Of a stretch of DNA of 64,000 nt, positions 45,771 to 58,497 are shown piece by piece. The stretch is taken from positions 26,543,741-26,607,740 of the forward strand of contig CM041465.1 in the NCBI GenBank assembly GCA_023213395.1, given 5' to 3'. The stretch's first letter is position 1. Each line of letters opens with the position of its first letter. A model generated the notes under the pieces. It searched no databases, had not been told where the DNA came from, and saw only the letters and a program-made list of their open reading frames with translations. A program made the position numbers and the translations under genes. This stretch comes from Cycas panzhihuaensis. Lineage: Eukaryota > Cycadophyta.

Positions 45771-46240
45771 TTAGCTTCCTAATATCTCATTAACACATAA
45801 TACCATATGAAATTTTCATCATTTTTTTATCACCAGGATCCCAATATGGACAAGATGAGAGCATACAATGATGGATATTTTAAATGGATTAAAATTCTTT
45901 TAAAAAAAAAGGGTAAAACCTCCCCTTACAATCATTCTTCTAAATGCTGGAAAAATTCCGGTAGCATTTCCCCTTGTTAAATGGACAAAAAGAGGGAAAA
46001 GAAAAGGAAGAATGAGATAGCATGAATGGCTAGCAAAGGATTGGAATCCTTGGGCCTTACAACTCCTTGTATTATGCTTCCAAACCTACAAAAGAGAAAG
46101 GAAAAGCAAAAAATACAAAATATGCTATCATAATAACTTGAAAATATTCACTTTTACAATCTCCTTCACCACGTGGATTGTGGGGGAGAAGGAAGTGATT
46201 GCTCCATTGCAAGTATAAGTGAGGAATATGAAGGAAGAAA

Positions 46241-46252
46241 GCTCTGATACCA
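46241..46252 (-). promoter_or_regulatory. Element G primer-binding site
   Basis: The minus strand reads TGGTATCAGAGC, a perfect initiator-Met site, two bases from the LTR. Confidence 0.93.
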
Positions 46253-46254
46253 CA

Positions 46255-46552
46255 TGAAAAGAGTGGATCTATTCTTCATCTCCATGTACTAAATACAAAG
46301 GCAAACATAGGAGCAAGAGAGACTTGAGAGAAAGAAAGTAGCTCTCACAAAATGAGGAGGTAAGAATGAATTTCCTCCATTGAGCTTTTACTTTTATATT
46401 GAGAGAGGGAGCATTAGAGTTAGGTGAAATAAAATTACACATAATACACATAAAAGTGCATTTCACTTAAGTGATCTAATTTAAAGTTCACTTAATACCC
46501 TTTTTCGAAATAATCTACTAATGTAATGACCTTGTGTCATTAACCCTTTTCA
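46255..46552 (-). repeat. Element G 5' LTR
   Basis: 298 bp, reading on the minus strand from TGAAAAGGGTTAATG to CCACTCTTTTCA. The start resembles the element H LTR (TGAAGGAGGTTAATG). The outer flank GAGAA (46553-46557) would be the TSD, but its partner is missing. Confidence 0.85.
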
Positions 46553-46557
46553 GAGAA

Positions 46558-47215
46558 TTTGCCAAGCAATGGAAAAAAATAGGGAACAATAGTAATTTTT
46601 AAAAAATTTTAGGGGGTAGGAACAGATTGTACAATTTTTTGAAATTTTTGAATTGTTTATGTGTGAGGAAACTCATAAGAATAGTGATGGAGGAGATGTG
46701 TGTTATAAGATTTTATTAGCTAGGTAGATCAAAGGAAGATGGTTGCAACCAGATAGTTGCAATATGAATGAGGAAAAGTGGTTACATTTTAAGTAGGAAA
46801 GCAACCAGAAGTTGACATTCTTGGGTTGAGTATAATTGCAACCAACTATAAAATTATAATTACCTCTAAGAAATTAATGGTTACAGAAGAAAAATAAATA
46901 GGAAAGGATCTTTGGGATAGGTGTGCATGAATACGTATATGTAATTATAAAGGAACATAGAGCACCACACACCTATAGCAATTATAATCAAGTTTGTTGT
47001 GTACTGCATCTATATAAATTTTGTGAACTATTATGGATGTGCATCTGGTTATGAGAGAACTAGATGCAACACATCATTAATAGAATGATTATGGTTTATG
47101 CTTAATCGATGGATTAGTGTATGTTCCTTAAGTCTATAATAGGATAGAACCAATTAAGATAATTGTTATTTCTCTTATGCCTACTTATTGGTGTATACAT
47201 AAAAGAATGAAATAA
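46558..47215. other. Unassigned sequence with GTTGCAAC remnants
   Basis: No gene was seen. At about 46735-46860 several GTTGCAAC, GGTTGCAACC and GGTTAC segments recur at irregular spacing and recall the array at 1-745. Confidence 0.55.
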
Positions 47216-47219
47216 GTAG

Positions 47220-47343
47220 AAGCACACAAGCTTACCTACATGTTGATGGATGAATAGTTAGTTGGCATATTCACCAAACCTTGAACTCAAGACAAGTTCC
47301 AAAAATTCAAAAAGGGGTTAGGTATCATAACCAATTATGTAAA
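47220..47343 (+). pseudogene. RNase H C-terminus of a copia element
   Basis: The frame reads LVGIFTKP followed by TQDKFQKFKKGLGII, the usual end of copia pol, directly before a polypurine tract and LTR. Nothing of the rest of this element was recognised upstream. Confidence 0.75.
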
Positions 47344-47356
47344 CATTAAGGGAAGG
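47344..47356 (+). promoter_or_regulatory. Polypurine tract of the 47-kb copia remnant
   Basis: CATTAAGGGAAGG lies between the RNase H end and the LTR start TGTTAG. Confidence 0.75.
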
Positions 47357-47646
47357 TGTTAGATTTGTTGTACATATTATGATAATGTTTATATTAAGAT
47401 CTAGCCTCATATATTTATATTCATAAAATGTTGTAATTTATTGAAGTCACCTCTTGTGAACCTCATACGTGTAACTAACATAAGGTAGTTACATACATTG
47501 TACTTATATAGATAGCACATTTGTGCACATTTTTGGAAGGTTGTATTATTGAGAATAAAGAAAATGAAATTTGAAATGGGTAAATTAATTATACCCATAA
47601 ATACTTGCTATCTTGTTTTATCCTTATGCAACTCTAATTTCCAACA
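47357..47646 (+). repeat. LTR of the 47-kb copia remnant
   Basis: About 290 bp from TGTTAGATTTG to TTTCCAACA, with a TATA-like CTTATATAGATAG near 47503 and AATAAAG near 47557. No second copy was found in the window. Confidence 0.72.
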
Positions 47647-48424
47647 ATATGATGATCAATTAAAAATTTTAAGAAGACAACAAGATAAATGCCAATGTTG
47701 TAGTCATAGATTGATTTGGATCATTGTACTACTCTTGTTAATAGCATAGATCAATAAGCTTTCATCAAAGATTAGCTCACAAAAGAGTTGCATAAATCAA
47801 CTTACACTAGATCACACAAGCTCACCTCAAACTCACTTAATATAGTATCAACAACTTAACATATATGTGAAAGCAAACCATATAAAGTAGATGCAAAACA
47901 AACTTCAGAAGGCAAAATGTAATGGACATGGATGAATGCATGTTAGGATGCAAATATAAGCCAGGAATTGGGCTAAAACACATATAGGTAAATGAACATG
48001 CATGCACATGAATAAATATGCAATGAATAGATTCATGCCAAATGAATGATCATGCAATACAAGACAACAATGGATTCATATGCAAATATGAGCTAAGAAT
48101 TGGCTCCAATGCCAAGTGTTGAGACATGGGGGCTAGCTTAACTCATAATAGAAAGCACAAAAAATAAGAGAGCAAATGATCTAATAAAGTGGTGGTGTTG
48201 AAGAACATCAAGGTCATTGGCCCTATAAAATAAATAGACAGAGTAGTGAGGGTATTAGCATGCACCTCAAAGCCAACCACCTCTTTGTCCATGTCAAAAG
48301 TGCTTTATGCAAAGTTGTAAACATTAAAAACATAAGATTAGATATTAACCCAAGATGGGCACTATACCAATAGAAAAATCCCTTTACTCCAAAGAAGAAT
48401 ATTGCTCCCAAAGGGCTGGATAAA
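47647..48424. other. Unassigned sequence upstream of element J pol
   Basis: Mostly unrecognised. A 25-bp segment GCAAATATRAGCYARGAATTGG (degenerate) occurs at 47950 and 48082, 131 bp apart. At 48100-48115 a minus-strand string resembles a decayed initiator-Met primer site next to TGTTGAGAC, hinting at a further minus-strand LTR beginning there. Confidence 0.45.
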
Positions 48425-49427
48425 ACAAAAATGTGTTATTCCCGTGGTATGCTAGGATACTTTTAAAAAGATTGCATAAAGTTGTAATGTGACCAACAAA
48501 AGAAATATGATTAGTTGAAATAATAGAAGAAGAAGTTGTTTGATCATTTTTTTTCGATAATTCTTCAAAAAGAGGTGAAAAGGGCAAATAACTTTTTACA
48601 ACATCTTCTTAATCAATCCATAATTTAGATGAAGCTTAGTATATTGATTCAAATACCACAAGACACATGATAAGTAGGTTGAAATAGTTTAAGCATGTGT
48701 AGGAGGAAAAGGACAACCTATTACATTTTATGGTAATGCCATGTTGTAAGTTAAAGGAATTGGTAAAGTTCCCATTATTACAGTGAATAGTGAGGAAACT
48801 CATATTAGCAATGTTTTGTACACACTTGGTCTAAAGAAAAATCTAATATGTATTAGTCAAATTGAAAAGAATAATGTGACATTTTATTTTCAATATAGTA
48901 AATACATTTTTATAGTCAATAATAGGAAAATTATAGCTGCAGGTATAAGAGAAGATAGCCCTTACACATTGAAAGATATATCTATGAAATAAGAAGCATT
49001 TGTTATTAATATAACAAATTAAATAAATAAACCAATTACGGAATGAACATATGGGACATTTGCACTGTCATTATCTTTAACTAATATTTAAGTTGATTAT
49101 GATACATGGCCTTTCAATACTTGCAGTTAAATATAATTTACATAAACCATGCATAATGGGTAAGTAGCAGTAAAAGAAATTTAAAAGATGCAAAGCATGG
49201 AGAGTAAAGGAAAAGCTAGGTTTAGTACACTCTTAACATTTATGGAATGACACTAACAACATCACTATGAAGTAAAAAGTGCTTATTAACCTTCATCGAT
49301 GATTTCACTAGAGAAATCTAAGTTTATTCTATAAAAGAGAAATATCAAATCATTGTCATCTTCTAAAAGTTTCAAGGATTATAATAAAAGTGAAAGTGGG
49401 CACAAGTTGAAGATCCTCATATCTAAT
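48425..49427 (+). pseudogene. Element J: gag end, protease and integrase start of a copia element
   Basis: A decayed knuckle (CYSRGMLGYF.KDC) is near 48435-48475. The protease site YIDSNTTRHM is near 48638-48668. A pre-integrase frame is open at 48783-48992 (VLYTLGLKKNLICISQIEKN). An integrase start FIDDFTREI is near 49300. The frame ends in LKILISNYNDP at 49420-49440, where a direct-repeat-bounded unit begins. The 3' part of the same type of element resumes at about 59650. Confidence 0.8.
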
Positions 49428-49509
49428 TATAATGATCCTAAATATTTATTAATATTTAAATATAAAGTTAGTTTATAAATCCATTTTTTATATAGTGCCT
49501 ATTGTGGCA
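49428..49509. repeat. Left direct repeat of unit I
   Basis: 82 bp matching 59554-59643 with some internal loss (about 14 bp shorter around position 49478) and several substitutions. Confidence 0.75.
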
Positions 49510-51201
49510 CCTATCTTCTTGTAGACGAAATCCTAGTTCCTCTAAATGACACTTATGTATCACCCATTGCCCACCATGTCTCATTTTCTAAGAAATTCTC
49601 AAAGGAAAAAGTACATGCTTTCCATCACCATATCTCTCATCATCCTAAGAAACATCCCCTCACCTTAATCCCTAGCTCTATCAACATACATCCCTCTTAC
49701 AAGGCCTTATATTTTCTCTCTCCACCCCCTAAGTTATCTTACAAACAAGATTTCTATCTTCTATTATTGTTTTCACTTATGCTTAAGTATTGCCCTATAC
49801 TTTCTAATATGCACCTATCAAAATTCCTTTCCCATGAAGAGTGTTTATCCCTTACTTCTCATCTATTCCCTATAAACCACTCATCCCTCTCACTTTCCAT
49901 GTCTCTCTCTTCAATGTTTTCCTACATGCTATTCCTATCATACCACCTCACCATCTATTTACCCCCTTATAACCCAATACATGTATCATCTCCTAAACTC
50001 AAATACATTCTACAATACCCGTACCAACCATCATACCACCTTTCAACCCCTCCAAATCACCATTACATAATTTTACTTTACATGGCATACTTGTTATATG
50101 TCCATAGGCCCTTGTTAAAAACCTTGTTCTATAAGGAATGCCTAGCACTTATGTCCTATTTACCTCTTAGAAACCTTTATATGCACTAGTCCCTAAAACT
50201 ACTTATATATCTCATCATGTTTACCCTTCATCATCATCAATAACTCCCATACATATTATCCATTTGTCATTATGTATGTTGTTCATTGATTTTCCTCATT
50301 CAAAGCACTTATCATCTCATTGACTCCTTGTACATGTCACCTCTAACTCATCATTACCCTCTATTTTTATTTTACTTCATATCTCTCCCCTAAAAATGTG
50401 CTTATATAGAATTCCTATCACTTCACTTAATCCCCATCCTCCATTTGTTCCCCATAGACTCAATGCAAGTGATGTTCCCTAATTCCATTTCTAACTTAAA
50501 CCATTATTGCTTTTTACTACCCTAGTGTGCTACCTTCTCTTTTCCAATACATGTTTATATAGATCCCCAATCATATCATCCAACTTTCATTCTCTATTTT
50601 CCCCCAATAACTTTCATACCTATGTCACTTCCCAATCTCATTGGTATCATATGCTACCCCTATCCCTCGTCTATACCTATACTTTAATACCCTTTTCATG
50701 TACACCTCCTACCAATGTTTATTAAATGCTTACAATATCCCTCACTAACCTCCCTTCAATATATCTCCTACATGTTTACCTTTTACTCATACAATATTCT
50801 TAGCACTCTTATTATCTCTTATCATTCCCCAACAAACTCTCCATATGTGTTACATATCCCTAATAGACATTTTTTTTCCCCCTAGTTAACCTCATCCCAA
50901 CTTTTGCTCCCTACACCTTTCCCTCATATACTCATATCTTTTAAACTCACTCCTCATTTTTATCCCTTATTACTCCTATTTCACTCTCTATTATCAGCAC
51001 ATCCATCTCACTCATGTCATACTTATTTCTTACACCTTAGTCCATATGTCCCTCAGATTAAACTCTTATGTCCCTTTATCATCAGATTCCCAATTAAAAT
51101 CACCCCATCACCACTACCCTTGATCGCCTCCCTATCCATCTATTAGATTACATCTCTAAATTCCACTTCCTATATACCCTTTTATCCCACCATGTCCTTT
51201 A
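49510..51201. other. G-poor, pyrimidine-rich block, left part
   Basis: For about 1.7 kb the plus strand is dominated by C, T and A with very little G. Words such as CCCT, CATC and ACCTCC recur irregularly. The open frames (140 codons at 49767-50189, 72 at 50507-50725, 80 at 50904-51146) are Ser/Leu/His/Pro-rich, as expected from the composition. No known protein motif was seen. The block continues on the other side of H at 58804-59150. Confidence 0.7.
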
Positions 51202-51512
51202 TGAAGGAGGTTAATGTATCAAGGTCATTTATGTAGATTAATTAAATGACCTTAGGATATATTATTAACATTAGTCTCTTAGTGAAATGTACTTTATGTA
51301 CATTTAGATGTAATTTTAGGTTCATGTCATTAGGAAAAAAAATCCTAACCCTAATACTTACCCTCAATAATAAAAGGTGAAATCTCAAGGAGGGAGTCAT
51401 TATTCATTCTCACCTCCAAGCTTACTCTCATATCTCGTTTTATCTCTTTTTCATTCTCCATTGCTATTGTGTACACGTGAGTGATTTATTCCCTAGATTC
51501 ATTCTTCTTTCA
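51202..51512 (+). repeat. Element H 5' LTR
   Basis: 311 bp from TGAAGGAGGTTAATG to CTTCTTTCA. It matches 58498-58803 with a few indels. AATAATAAAAGG near 51370 is a possible TATA or poly(A) region. Confidence 0.92.
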
Positions 51513-51514
51513 TG

Positions 51515-51526
51515 TTGTATCAGAGC
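51515..51526 (+). promoter_or_regulatory. Element H primer-binding site
   Basis: TTGTATCAGAGC differs from the initiator-Met consensus at the first two bases only slightly (TG to TT) and lies two bases after the LTR. Confidence 0.88.
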
Positions 51527-53455
51527 TAGAAGGGGATCTATTCACTCCATTCCACTTGCATAGAGTCATTTTACCTCTCCTTCACCTTCAATGTGAAGTA
51601 CCGAAAGTGTACTCATCATTTTTTAACATTTTGAGAGCTTAATATTATATTACTTTGTATGTTGATGCCTTCTCTATGTGTAAAAATATTTAGAGGTGAA
51701 AAATACGAGTTTTTAAAGCCATTTGGTTGTCGAAACATTCCCAAGAGCATTAAAGGCCTACAATTTTATGAAAATTTTGACTGTCTTAGATTTTGATAAA
51801 ATTTGGCATGCAGTGTCATCTTACCAAGAGGATCATTTTTGTCTTCTAGAGAAGCTTTAAATTCAGCCTACAACAGTGAGTTTTAGCTAAGACAAAAGGT
51901 TAAAATTTGTAGATAAGTGACTTAAAGCACTTTTCCCAATGAAATCCTTTAATTATAAGCTAAACATCTAAAAGATTTTTTAAGGGATCTAGTAGATTTA
52001 TGTCTTAGGATTATTTTAAGATAAATCTCATCAAATTTCATCCACAGATTAGTGAGATCTATGTAGTCTTCTAAAGGATGCTAAATTTGCCTACTCAACC
52101 CCATAAAGGACATTACGAAGGCATTTCGGGTAGTCTTTTGGCTAATTTTGGATATGGTTCAGAAGAAAAAGTTGATGTACATATCAATATAAAACTTTTT
52201 ACATATTGAAGTTTAAATTTTAAGACAATGGATCTGGCAAGATTCTGCTTTTGTGCTTTTTTGGGGCAAAGTTTTTTTATGCCTTTTTAGAAATCTGGCT
52301 CACTACTCTATCAAAAATAACATTTTGAATACTTTTTTCTTCTGCCATAAATTTAAACTCTATTATTTAGGCCTTCATATTTATAATTTTTAAAAAAATT
52401 TACCCATTTATCATTATTTATAAATTTTATAAAAAAATCACAAAATAAGGCAAAATAACATGCATCTAGATTTAGAAAAATCAATATTTTAGCAAAAATT
52501 TGATCTAATTTTTAATCCTTTATGGATTTTGTATTGAAATTTCTAAAAACATATTTGGAAACATTGTACTAAAACAAGGGAAACCTTAGATCGGAAGCAA
52601 AATTTGGTTTCCCTGTTAAATCTAACATGTTTTTTCTATTTGCACACATAGCATAAAGCATCACATAAAGCAGTAGCAATAACAAAGTAAGCACAAAAGA
52701 TAAGCAAGCATATTTGGTAACTTTCTATTTCAGTTTTTAGTTATTCAGAAATAACTTACATTATTCCTAAAAGGAATCTCATCTATACAATTTATATTGT
52801 CAGTTCTTGACTTGTGCGCATACTCACCTTGGTTGAAATAAACCACGGTTGGTTGAAGTCCAGTCCCTAAGGGAGGTGTGAATTTCATACTGGATCTAGT
52901 CTTAATGGGAATAATAGCGGAGGGATAGGTTAGCCATACCTATAGCCTCTTATTAGGGATAATCCTGATAACCACCCAGGAAAACTGAAAACCTCAATGT
53001 AAGATTAAAATTAACATGGTACAATATCAGTCATAGCCATGGGATATGCATGTACCATTTGACTCTTTGAAGGAGGTATATAGTTGATCACTGGTGAATT
53101 GGGTGAGGACTGTGAGTACCTGAGCTCCACTATAACTTGGATTTCATCACCAAGCACAGGTGCGGGTATCGTGGGTGAAGGCCCTAATCGTATAGTAGAA
53201 GCCTTAGGTATTGAAACCTCACCTACATTTCAATATAAGTTAGAGGTTAGTGGCATGACACATCACCACTCTTTTCTAGCTCTACATTAGGCCTCATTCT
53301 TGTATCATTACTTATACTCATTTTTTATAGTTGTTGAAAATACTTAATTATTGCTTGCTTCTCATCATAGCATTCATTTCTATATCCTTGCTATGCTAGG
53401 TATACTAGCTACATGTGTGAGTGTCACATACTTCTATCATCTCTTCTACTTCTTC
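51527..53455 (+). other. Element H long leader
   Basis: About 1.9 kb without a coding remnant I can name. A 68-codon frame at 53084-53290 has no known motif. Parts around 52800-53280 are shared with the element G leader, which argues that the leader is an inherited part of this family and not a random insertion. Confidence 0.7.
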
Positions 53456-54400
53456 ATCATCACCATATCATCTCAATTCAAGTAGAATATCAACTGCATA
53501 TTTAAAGGTAAAGAAAATCAAGATTTATGGTACACTGAAGTTAAAAATGCTACAAAGTATGAAGGGCTTTGGAGAGCCTACTTGCAGCCTACACCCATCA
53601 TACCTGCAATAGCTACAATACCTGCTTCCGGTGGATCTACTCTAACAGATCCTACAGATACCACGGTCAAACTATAATGGGAGATAGATGATGAAAAGAT
53701 TCATGCAAGGATTCTATTAGTTACTGATCACTCCTTGCACAACTTTATTAACGAATAGCAACATGATATAACCTGAAAAGTCCTTGAAGTTCTCAAGAAA
53801 AACTTTGATACCAAGTCAGAGTTACAATTTGTTCATCTTGTTCTGAAAATGAACAAATTAAAAATGCAGAAGAGACAAGCTCATGAGACAATAAATCTCC
53901 TTTGACTAATAAAATAGGTAATTAATAAAGATTTTAAGACTCAATGTATCACTTGGGCATTCTTGATCCAATCATATCTACATGTCCCTGATTATAAAAA
54001 CTTGCTTGGATGTTTTCAATCTAGCAGAGCCTTAAAGAGACTCAACTTTGAAGCACATACCGAGAAGTTTATAGAATTTGACAAGACCTTTGATACCAAC
54101 TCTCTAGCCTTTGGCTCTCTTCAAGATGTAGCCTTTGAGATGAACGAAGAAATTTGCTACACAAAAAATCAAGGTCCCTCTCGTGGCAAAGGAAATAACT
54201 AAGTAAGAGGAAGAGGAAGAAATATGGAAAATTATCTATAAGGTCAACCAAACCCTTAATCATAGCCTCAACAGTCTCAAGGCCAAGGACCACCTCAACA
54301 AAGAGCAAGATAGTCAGGCCAAACTAGTACCTCTTTAGGGATTGGTAATCAAACTATGGTGTGTGATCGATGTAACTGTAAAGGACACTTTGCAAAAGAC
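53456..54400 (+). pseudogene. Element H gag
   Basis: The start codon appears as ATA where element G has ATG, followed by SSQFK and NINCIFKGKEN. Then come LWYTEVKNATKYEGLWRAYLQ, WEIDDEKIHARILLVTDHSL and VPDYKNLLGCFQ with FIEFDKTFDTNS (53963-54202). A knuckle CDRCNCKGHFAKDY near 54361-54402 has Tyr in place of the last Cys. A few stops are present. Confidence 0.87.
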
Positions 54401-54639
54401 TATAGAACTGCCACTTATAAGTTGGCTAAGTTCCAACCAAAACATGGAGCTCGCAATGTTGAAGAAACTTGTGAAGAATCCTTTAATGGTGTACGTTTTG
54501 TATAGGCACACCTTCAAAGAATTGAGGAATCTTCAGCATCAAATACCATTGACCGACCAAAGATATACTTTAAAGCTTGATGTGGATATATCACTTCTGA
54601 ATTCCCTTCACCAATGCCAAGCCCTATTGGACTTGCAAA

Positions 54640-57600
54640 TAGTGTGGCTTCAATCGATGGATAGTGGATCATGGATATAGGAGCAACTCAATATATGATG
54701 TATAATCATAGTCTATATCAAATATTTGACTTAAATATTCAAGAAGTTATTCACATGGTTAATAAATCATAATAACCTATTGAAGGAATTGGTAACATTT
54801 GCCTAAAACTCCCAAGTTTAAGAGATTTTACATTGCTTGATGTCTTATATATACCCGATCTCAAATAAAACCTACTCTCTTTATCCACACTTGTCTCTCA
54901 TGGATTTAATCTGAGTGTAACCGTGAATGACTAGACTCTTCAGGTCATTTACCCTCCAACTAATGGAGTGGTCTTGACTAGACATCTCTCTGGTAAACTC
55001 TTTCTACTGAATGGCTCTCCATCTTTTGAAACATATTGTGCCCAAAGCTCTTGTATCGATGAAGAATTTACATTTAACTCCATCTTGACTCATCTAACGT
55101 TGTCATCAAAAGCTCTTTGACATGCTTGCATAGGCCATGTTCACATTGATAGACTTAGAGATCTTTGTAACACTCTTCCAAATCTTCCAAAGTTCTCCTC
55201 TAAGCCACTTAAATGTGAAGCTTGTATTATTGCCAAATCTTATCAATAACCCTTTTCCAAAAGTCAGTAGAAATTGAGCCATCCATTACAATTGGTACAC
55301 TCTGATCTCTGTAGACCAATGCCCATTCCTTCATTAAAAGGTAAGTTATATTACATCTCTTTCATTGATGATTTTACTAGAAAAATATGGGTTGATTTTC
55401 TACACAAGAAAGATGAAGTCTTCGGTGTATTCAAATAATTTAAAGCCTGCACTGAAAAAGAGTCAGGTTATTAACTCAAATGTCTTTGAACTGATCATGG
55501 TGGCAGATATGCCTCATATGAGTTTTAAATCTACTTTCGAGACAATGGCATCAAACATCAAGCAATAATAATAGGTACCCCATAGTAAAATAGAGTTGCC
55601 AAGCATATGAATAAGACAATCATGAACATAGCTCAAGCTATATTGGTATACAAAAATGTACCTGCCTACTTATAGGTTGAAGTCATCTGAGTAGCTATTT
55701 ATTGTATCAATATTATTAGTCCATCAAAGTAAGGACAATCACCTAATGAAAAATGGTCAAGATAAGCCCCCATTGTTCACTACTTTAAAATTTTTGGCTC
55801 TACATATTATGCCCACATTCTGGATACAGATCGAAATAAACTCTAGCCAAGGAAACTTAAAGGCATCTTTGTTAGATACCCTATAGATAAGAAAGGGTAT
55901 AAGGTCTTTATACCTTCACAACAAAAATTCATCATTATCAAAGATATCATTTTTGCAAAGACAGATGCTTAGTTGCTTAGACTAGACTCCAAAATACTCT
56001 TATGCTGCTATAATGATGTTATCAAGTATGATATTTAGATTCTAAAATTTGATGGGGGAGGGGGGACAGACATAAATTACTCTAAATATTGGAAGCTGAC
56101 AATAGAGCCTCAGAGAATATAAGTTGTGACTCTAAACCGATGAGTGCACATCCAGCACCATCCTTTGGAGATAGCAGAGTTAACAAAGGCAAAGCCATTA
56201 TAGAAGAACCATCCTCTCCACCTTCAGTTGACAAAGGAAAAATAGTAGTAGAATGATAATCTTTCTCAGGCACATCAACATCCTCCTCACAAAATGATCA
56301 TTTTAATGAACAAGATGAGAACTAAGAAAGTAAGGAAATAAGGACCTCATTCCCAACTTGGGGATCTTGGGAAGCCCACCAACTCCATAAGGATATGCAA
56401 CCAGATGAGGTGGAAAAAATTGACACTTGAAGTACCCATAGAGTAAGGATGCAAGAATCATTATATACTAATCTTGAACTGGTAGAACTGTAACTTACTC
56501 TTAATGAAAAGCCCCTCTCATACTAGGAAGCTGTAAAACATATAGCCTTGAGAAATGCAATAAATGAAGAATACCAATCTCTCATAAAAAATAGTAAATG
56601 GGAGCTTATTGATCTACCACTTAGTAGAAAGGTAGTTTAAAATAAATGGGTGTTCAAAAAAAAATATAGATCAGATGGCACCCTTGAAAAATACAAGGCA
56701 AGGTTGGTAGCTAAAGAATTCACACAAAAAGAATGCATCGACTACACTGAAGTCTTTGCACCTACAACTAAGTGGCCTACAATTAGAACTCTTGTGGCCT
56801 TAGCTACTTAACAAGATTGGAAAATCCACTAGTTTGATATTAAGACTGTATTTCTCAGTGGAGATCTTGAAGAAGAAATTTACATGGCTCAACTAGAAGG
56901 ATATGAGATCGAAGATCAAGAGCATAAGGTTTGCAGGCTCAGAAAGTCCTTATACAACCTTAAACAAGCCCCCCGTGCTTGGTTTGCCAAGTTGTCTAAA
57001 AGAATAAGGCAACTTAGATATGAAGTTTGTGACTACTAAGATATTGATGTAACATTATTCATCAAGCACCAAAAGGACAAAGTCACTTATCTCATAATCT
57101 TTGTGGATGACATGCTAGTAACGAGTAATAGTGAATAGGCAATAAGCTAGTTGAAAAAGGATCTTAGCAAAACGTTTGAATTGTCTGACCTTAATTTGAT
57201 AAAATATTACTTGGGAATTGAAATAACATAAAAGAATAGAAAATTTTCCCTCTCCCAAGAAAAATACATCAACAATCTTCTAACCAAGTTTTAGTTAGAA
57301 GATACTGGACCAGTGGCTTTACCCATGGACCCTAATACCAAACTTTCAACTGATGGTGACACTAGGGAGGCAGATGCAACACTCTACAGGAAACTTGTAG
57401 ATAGTCTCATCTACACTACTAATACAATGCTAGATATTGCACACTCTATTGGTATTCTTACTCGTTACATAATAAATCCTAAGCAGAATCATTAGCAAGC
57501 AGCAATACGAGTGTTGAGATACCTTAAGACAACTAATAAATATGGTTTACTATATGAAACTAATTTAGATTTTAAGCTTTCTGCATACATTGAGTTAGAC

Positions 57601-58023
57601 TTTATAGGAGATAAAGATATAGGAAGATCTACGTCTAGGTATGTAACGTTTCTTGGAACAACACCAATATGATGGAGATCTAAACGACAGAAGATAGTTG
57701 CTAATTCAACTGCCAAAATTGAATACATTATTGCTTTTGAGACCAGCAAGGAGGTGATATGACTTAGAAAATTATTGGAAACATTGAATATCACCCAAAT
57801 AAGTCCTACCAGTCTTCATGTGGATAATCAATCAGTAATCCACATGGAAAAAAATCCTATATTTCAATATCATACCAAACATATAAGTACAAAAGTCCAC
57901 AGGGTTAGAGAACTTGTTCATGATAGCATAATTCAATTGGAATACTGCCCTATCGCAGATCAAGTGGCTGATATCTTCACCAAACCGTTGCAAAAGGTGA
58001 AGTTTAAACAGTTCCAAAAGTAG
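54640..58023 (+). pseudogene. Element H pol: protease, integrase, RT, RNase H
   Basis: The protease site reads WIMDIGATQYM near 54668-54700, with Ile where Ser is expected in DSGA. Pre-integrase (CIGHVHIDRL) is near 55123. Integrase has FIDDFTRKIWVDF near 55360-55400. RT runs from about 56510, with [26 protein letters not shown] and the active site FVDDM at 57100-57114. RNase H ends near 58020 with VDNQSVIHMEKNP, HISTKVHRVREL and VADIFTKPLQKVKF. The stop codons include TAG and TAA at expected Gln and Trp positions; frameshifts are few. Confidence 0.92.
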
Positions 58024-58483
58024 CTCATCCTTAAGGCCTCCATCTTCGACTGATCAAAGAATATGACAGTAGGATCATCATACTCTATTCTATTCATGAA
58101 AACCCCTTGTGGGTATAAAAGAATAAGAGTAAGTCTCTGCTCTATCATATTTGTGAAAACTCCATGTGGGCACGAAAGGATAAGGGTTATACTAGTTTCA
58201 AAAATTAAAACCTGTGAAAACCCAAAAGGGCATAGGGGATGACTAAATGGTATATGGAGACTCAGTAGATTAAGTTGTATATTTAAGTCGTCATTATCGT
58301 GCTACATCAAAAAGCCACCTTAGTCATTTTGATTTATAAAATGGGCTATAGATCTTAGAAAGTCTATGGATTTTTATTTCCCATGAGGGTTTTCCCACAA
58401 AAGTGTTATTTAGAATTTCAATATAATAATGAGGCTCAAATGATGACCTCATAGAATAGATTTTCTCAAAATGACCTTCCACC
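58024..58483 (+). other. Element H 3' UTR with degenerate GTGAAAAC repeats
   Basis: Three segments, at about 58096, 58152 and 58212, share TGAAAACYCC..TGGGYA..AARRATAAG-like sequence at 55-60 bp steps. The region lies between pol and the polypurine tract. Confidence 0.65.
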
Positions 58484-58497
58484 ATTAAGGGGGAGAT
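58484..58497 (+). promoter_or_regulatory. Element H polypurine tract
   Basis: TTAAGGGGGAGAT directly precedes the 3' LTR. Confidence 0.85.

Larger units (their letters stand above)
44214..46240 (-). other. Element G long leader
   Basis: About 2 kb lies between the primer site and gag. It shares segments with the leader of element H: the stretch around 44790-45060 pairs with about 52800-53280 of H read in the opposite direction. It contains a two-copy 69-bp repeat, a two-copy 190-bp repeat and a T run (45367-45382). No coding remnant is clear. Confidence 0.7.
43086..46552 (-). mobile_element. Element G: 5' part of a copia element, truncated in gag
   Basis: Read right to left: a 5' LTR (46255-46552), a perfect primer site, a leader of about 2.0 kb, then gag, which stops at the LINE/microsatellite border near 43086. 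No pol and no second LTR of this element are in the window. Its LTR start, leader and gag resemble those of element H at 51202-58803. The missing half is not on the other side of the LINE, so a deletion must have accompanied or followed the insertion. Confidence 0.88.

Noticed and set aside
49767-50189. Open frame of 140 codons, possible membrane protein
   Set aside because: The Ser/Leu/Tyr/Pro richness follows from the G-poor composition; no conserved motif or start context was seen.
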